The notes under the pieces were generated by a model. That model did no database searches. It worked only from the letters and a program-made list of their open reading frames with translations, and was not told the DNA's origin. Positions 61,766-64,000 of a DNA stretch of 64,000 bases are shown in pieces. Both the position numbers and the translations under genes were made by a program. The DNA is from AP-15 sp963797115 (GTDB taxonomy: Bacteria > Pseudomonadota > Alphaproteobacteria > ATCC43930 > CGMCC-115725): the NCBI GenBank assembly GCA_963797115.1, contig CAWCOH010000001.1:3286001-3350000 (forward strand), given 5' to 3'. Positions within the stretch are counted from its first letter, which is position 1, and the number at the start of each line of letters is the position of its first letter.

Positions 61766-61775
61766 GCCGTTCGCA
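61766..61775 (+). promoter_or_regulatory. GCCGTTCGCA motif upstream of icmD
   Basis: 51 nt before GTG 61827 in the direction of transcription, followed by GACT as upstream of dotA. Confidence 0.5.
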
Positions 61776-61826
61776 GACTGCTCGGCGAGCCTGAGGCACG
61801 AGGGGCGGTTCCCTCTGTAGCCAGGA

Positions 61827-62294
61827 GTGACAAGCGTGAAACTCTCGACCGTCAACGCGCGGGTCGCCGCGAACAAACCGCACTTCGCGCCTCTCCGGGG
61901 GAAGGTCCTCGCGGCTATCGCTGGTGGCGGCGCCCTTGGTTTCGCCTATGCGGGTCATGCGCTGGCACAGGCGAGCTCTCCGTCGGGCGGCATTGGCGCA
62001 CAGCTCAACACGATATCGGGCGAAGCGATCAACTCGGGCGGCACGGCCTTCGGCATGGCCTGCTACCTTGCCGCGGCGGTGTGCTTCGGCCTCGGCGTCT
62101 GGGCCTTGTGGCAGAGCCGCCAGCCGCAGGACCGCGAGACCGGCCATGTCGGCCGGGGTCTCGCCGGCCTTGTATTGTGCGGGCTGTTTGCGACGGCCGG
62201 GGTGTGGATCAACAAGGCGTCGATCACCGCGTCGGGCGGTAACGCCACGATCAATACCACGCCGCAGATGGTGCAATTCGGCACTGGCGGCTGA
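61827..62294 (+). CDS. icmD: IcmD/DotP (TraR)-like membrane protein
   Basis: A 155-residue protein with an N-terminal export signal (RGKVLAAIAGGGALGFAYAG followed by HALAQA) and two further hydrophobic segments (FGMACYLAAAVCFGLGVWAL and GRGLAGLVLCGLFATAGVWI), glycine-rich as in IcmD. GTG starts at 61827 or 61836; AGGAGTG lies just before. Position after icmC supports the call. Confidence 0.75.
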   Translation: MTSVKLSTVNARVAANKPHFAPLRGKVLAAIAGGGALGFAYAGHALAQASSPSGGIGAQLNTISGEAINSGGTAFGMACYLAAAVCFGLGVWALWQSRQPQDRETGHVGRGLAGLVLCGLFATAGVWINKASITASGGNATINTTPQMVQFGTGG

Positions 62295-62594
62295 ATCTCC
62301 ACGGGGGAGAGAGGGGGTTGCGGCCGGGCGGCGGGCAACAGCTCGCACGCCCGGCGGCAGATTCCGGTTCGTTGGTGTACGCGCGCTGGCAGGAATGGCG
62401 ATCCCTCTGCATCTCTTGTCCCTGGGTCGCGCATTGGAAGCCCTCATCTGCTCGGCCGGTACAGGCCGGATCATCATCGGGACGCTTTGGCTTGATCCGC
62501 CAAAGCGGCTCAATGCTCGGCTGCAGCGCGGCCTGACTGGCATCATGATTCTCGCCACTGCACCGCATGGGATCCCGATGGCTGCGCCAGGGCC

Positions 62595-63260
62595 ATGACA
62601 ATAAGGCTGCGGCCTCTGGTTCTGTCGGCAAATTTTGGCGACGAGGCTACTGGTCCCTCCGGCGCCGCCGGCGAGACGCTAAACAACACCGATAAACTCC
62701 CCTGCCCCTTCTGCGGCATGCATTCTGGCCGCTGGCAGAGGTTGGTCGCGGCGCCGCGCCGCGGTCACGATTGCGCCGCGGCGTGCGTGCTCTGTTTCCT
62801 GTGCGGCCACCTAGAGCGGCCGCGCATCGACGAGGAAGCAGCCCTCGTCTGGCTGCCGGAGATGAGCCAGCCGGCGCTCAACGTGACAATGCGCGAAATC
62901 CATCTGCAGCTCCGTGAGCTCGGCGAGGACCTCTACGATGCAGGTCGGCTGCGTCTCGATACTCCCGAGCGATGTCGGCTGTATCACGCGCTCTCGGCGC
63001 TCAGCGCGCGTGCCGCAGCCGCTGCGAGCCGGCTTGGTACGGATAAGCCGAGCGAGCTTGCCGGCGCGCTCTGTCGTCTGTCAGCCGGCGCCTACGCCAA
63101 TCGCGCCAAGCTCCTCGACGGGGTGCGGCTTCTGCCGCTCGGCCGCTTCTATGCCGGCAACAAGGACGTCTACCCGGAGATCGTCGATAGCTGGCGCGAG
63201 ATCTCCGAGCCGTCTCCCGGTTTGGCTCCGGTGCGCCCTACTCCGCCCTCCGGCGCGTGA
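62595..63260 (+). CDS. icmJ: IcmJ/DotN (TraT) family zinc-binding protein
   Basis: 221 residues. Cysteine pairs for metal binding are visible: LPCPFCGMHSGRW and AACVLCFLCGHLERPRIDEE, followed by AALVWLPEMSQPALNVTMRE, the IcmJ/DotN signature region. DotN is a cytoplasmic part of the coupling-protein complex in Legionella. The 300-nt gap before it holds no convincing gene. Confidence 0.85.
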   Translation: MTIRLRPLVLSANFGDEATGPSGAAGETLNNTDKLPCPFCGMHSGRWQRLVAAPRRGHDCAAACVLCFLCGHLERPRIDEEAALVWLPEMSQPALNVTMREIHLQLRELGEDLYDAGRLRLDTPERCRLYHALSALSARAAAAASRLGTDKPSELAGALCRLSAGAYANRAKLLDGVRLLPLGRFYAGNKDVYPEIVDSWREISEPSPGLAPVRPTPPSGA

Positions 63261-63262
63261 GC

Positions 63263-64000
63263 ATGTTCTCGTTCCTTGCCCGCGGTTTTGCCAGCCTGTC
63301 GCTCGCCCTCAAGCAGCCGCTGACCGCATTCTGCGAGCTCGAGACGGCGCACGATGACGCGCTGATCACCAAGACCGGGCACTATCTCTCTTGGATCCGC
63401 GTCGACGGCGTGCAGCGCATGGCCGAGCGCAAGGACTTCGTCGAGATGACGGAGGCGATGCGTCTTGACCTTTCCGGTGCACTGGAGACCCGCGGCCATG
63501 CCATCGTCGGCTGGTATATTTCCGATCCCGATGCGGCCCTGGTCGAAATCGAGCGGCTCAACCTCGGCTCTTGCCGCGCTGTTGCGCGCGAGGTCGGCCT
63601 CGACCTCAATGATATTCTCGAGGAGCGGGCGCGGCTCTGGCCGCAGCTGATGCGCTGGGAGGCGGCCTACTTCATCACCTGGACGCTGACGACTGTGCTG
63701 ACCAAGGAGGAGAAGAAGCAGCTCAAGGCGGAATATGCGGCCAATGCCCGCGAGGCCGGGGCGATCGGGGAGACACAGCGGTTTTATCTGCGCAGCGAGG
63801 TCATGGCCGCGCGCCATGCCGCCTTCACCTCGCGGGTCCTGTCGGCGTTGCGGGCGCATGACGTTGCGGCCGCGGTCATCGAGCCGCACGAGGCGCTGCG
63901 GATCAGCCGCGAAGCGATGTATCGCGAGATGTCGGGCTCGGAGTGGCGGCCGAGCCTGCCGGGCGACAAGGTGATGGCCCGCTGCCCCGAGGACGAGGTC
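63263..64000 (+). CDS. icmB: IcmB/DotO (TraU) family secretion ATPase, N-terminal part
   Basis: From ATG 63263, 2 nt after the icmJ stop, the frame is open to the window edge (246 codons). It begins MFSFLARGFASLSLALKQPL, then DALITKTGHYLSWIRVDGVQ, the N-terminal domain of the VirB4-like IcmB/DotO proteins. The Walker motifs would lie beyond the window. Operon order supports the call. Confidence 0.88.
   Translation, partial: MFSFLARGFASLSLALKQPLTAFCELETAHDDALITKTGHYLSWIRVDGVQRMAERKDFVEMTEAMRLDLSGALETRGHAIVGWYISDPDAALVEIERLNLGSCRAVAREVGLDLNDILEERARLWPQLMRWEAAYFITWTLTTVLTKEEKKQLKAEYAANAREAGAIGETQRFYLRSEVMAARHAAFTSRVLSALRAHDVAAAVIEPHEALRISREAMYREMSGSEWRPSLPGDKVMARCPEDEV

Noticed and set aside
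25084..64000. A second copy of the tRNA-Val 3' end (attR)
   Set aside because: None was seen by eye in the window; the right end of the element probably lies outside.

Overview
The window reads as chromosome of a GC-rich alphaproteobacterium. The grounds are GC-rich codon use, alphaproteobacterial intergenic palindromes, a MalK-type sugar operon with a Tat-exported binding protein, and many ABC, amidohydrolase, Rieske and MmgE/PrpD genes. The genus cannot be told from the sequence. There are two halves, divided by a tRNA-Val(CAC) gene at 25009-25083.

Left half (1-25 kb), host catabolic genes with decay. It holds the start of a peptide-type ABC ATPase, a DUF1993 gene, and a complete sugar-type ABC operon on the minus strand (binding protein, ATPase, two permeases; 6437 to 2257). 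There are relics of an epimerase, a thiolase and an MmgE/PrpD protein. Intact genes follow for a GST, an FAD amine oxidase, a Rieske oxygenase and two Hsp20 chaperones. The stretch 14.8-19.9 kb is an island of toxin-antitoxin loci (RES/Xre, YafQ/RelB-like, a broken ParE with its antitoxin, a BrnT/BrnA-like pair) mixed with broken copies of an amidohydrolase. The intact amidohydrolase lies at 20061-21602. A four-module rhodanese, an Asp-nucleophile hydrolase and a P-loop kinase form a compact plus-strand operon just before the tRNA.

Right half (25-64 kb), part of an apparent integrative conjugative element. A tyrosine recombinase gene (with an in-frame TGA) and its overlapping excisionase-like gene abut the tRNA. 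Then comes about 20 kb of insertion sequences and relics: IS21 with a 7-bp target duplication, IS110 relic, IS66, IS256 relic, IS5, and a second IS21 with a 5-bp duplication. It also holds a 501-codon gene of a family without known function. From about 41 kb on the window carries type IVB (Dot/Icm, IncI-type, MPF-I) secretion genes. One minus-strand arm runs from a DotD-like gene through DotA/TraY to a small lipoprotein. One plus-strand arm runs in the order icmL-K-E-G-C-D-J-B, the same order as Legionella icm region II, and leaves the window inside icmB. Relaxase, coupling protein, dotB and dotC are not in the window. One secretion gene is split by an IS5 copy and others carry frameshifts, so function is doubtful.

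Two observations look new. First, an identical 23-bp hairpin unit sits inside two unrelated transposase genes (IS21 istA and IS5) and shifts the frame in both; the IS5 exists in two near-identical copies that both carry the unit. Second, a 10-bp motif, GCCGTTCGCA, recurs 42-55 nt upstream of start codons of secretion-arm genes, always in the same orientation relative to transcription.
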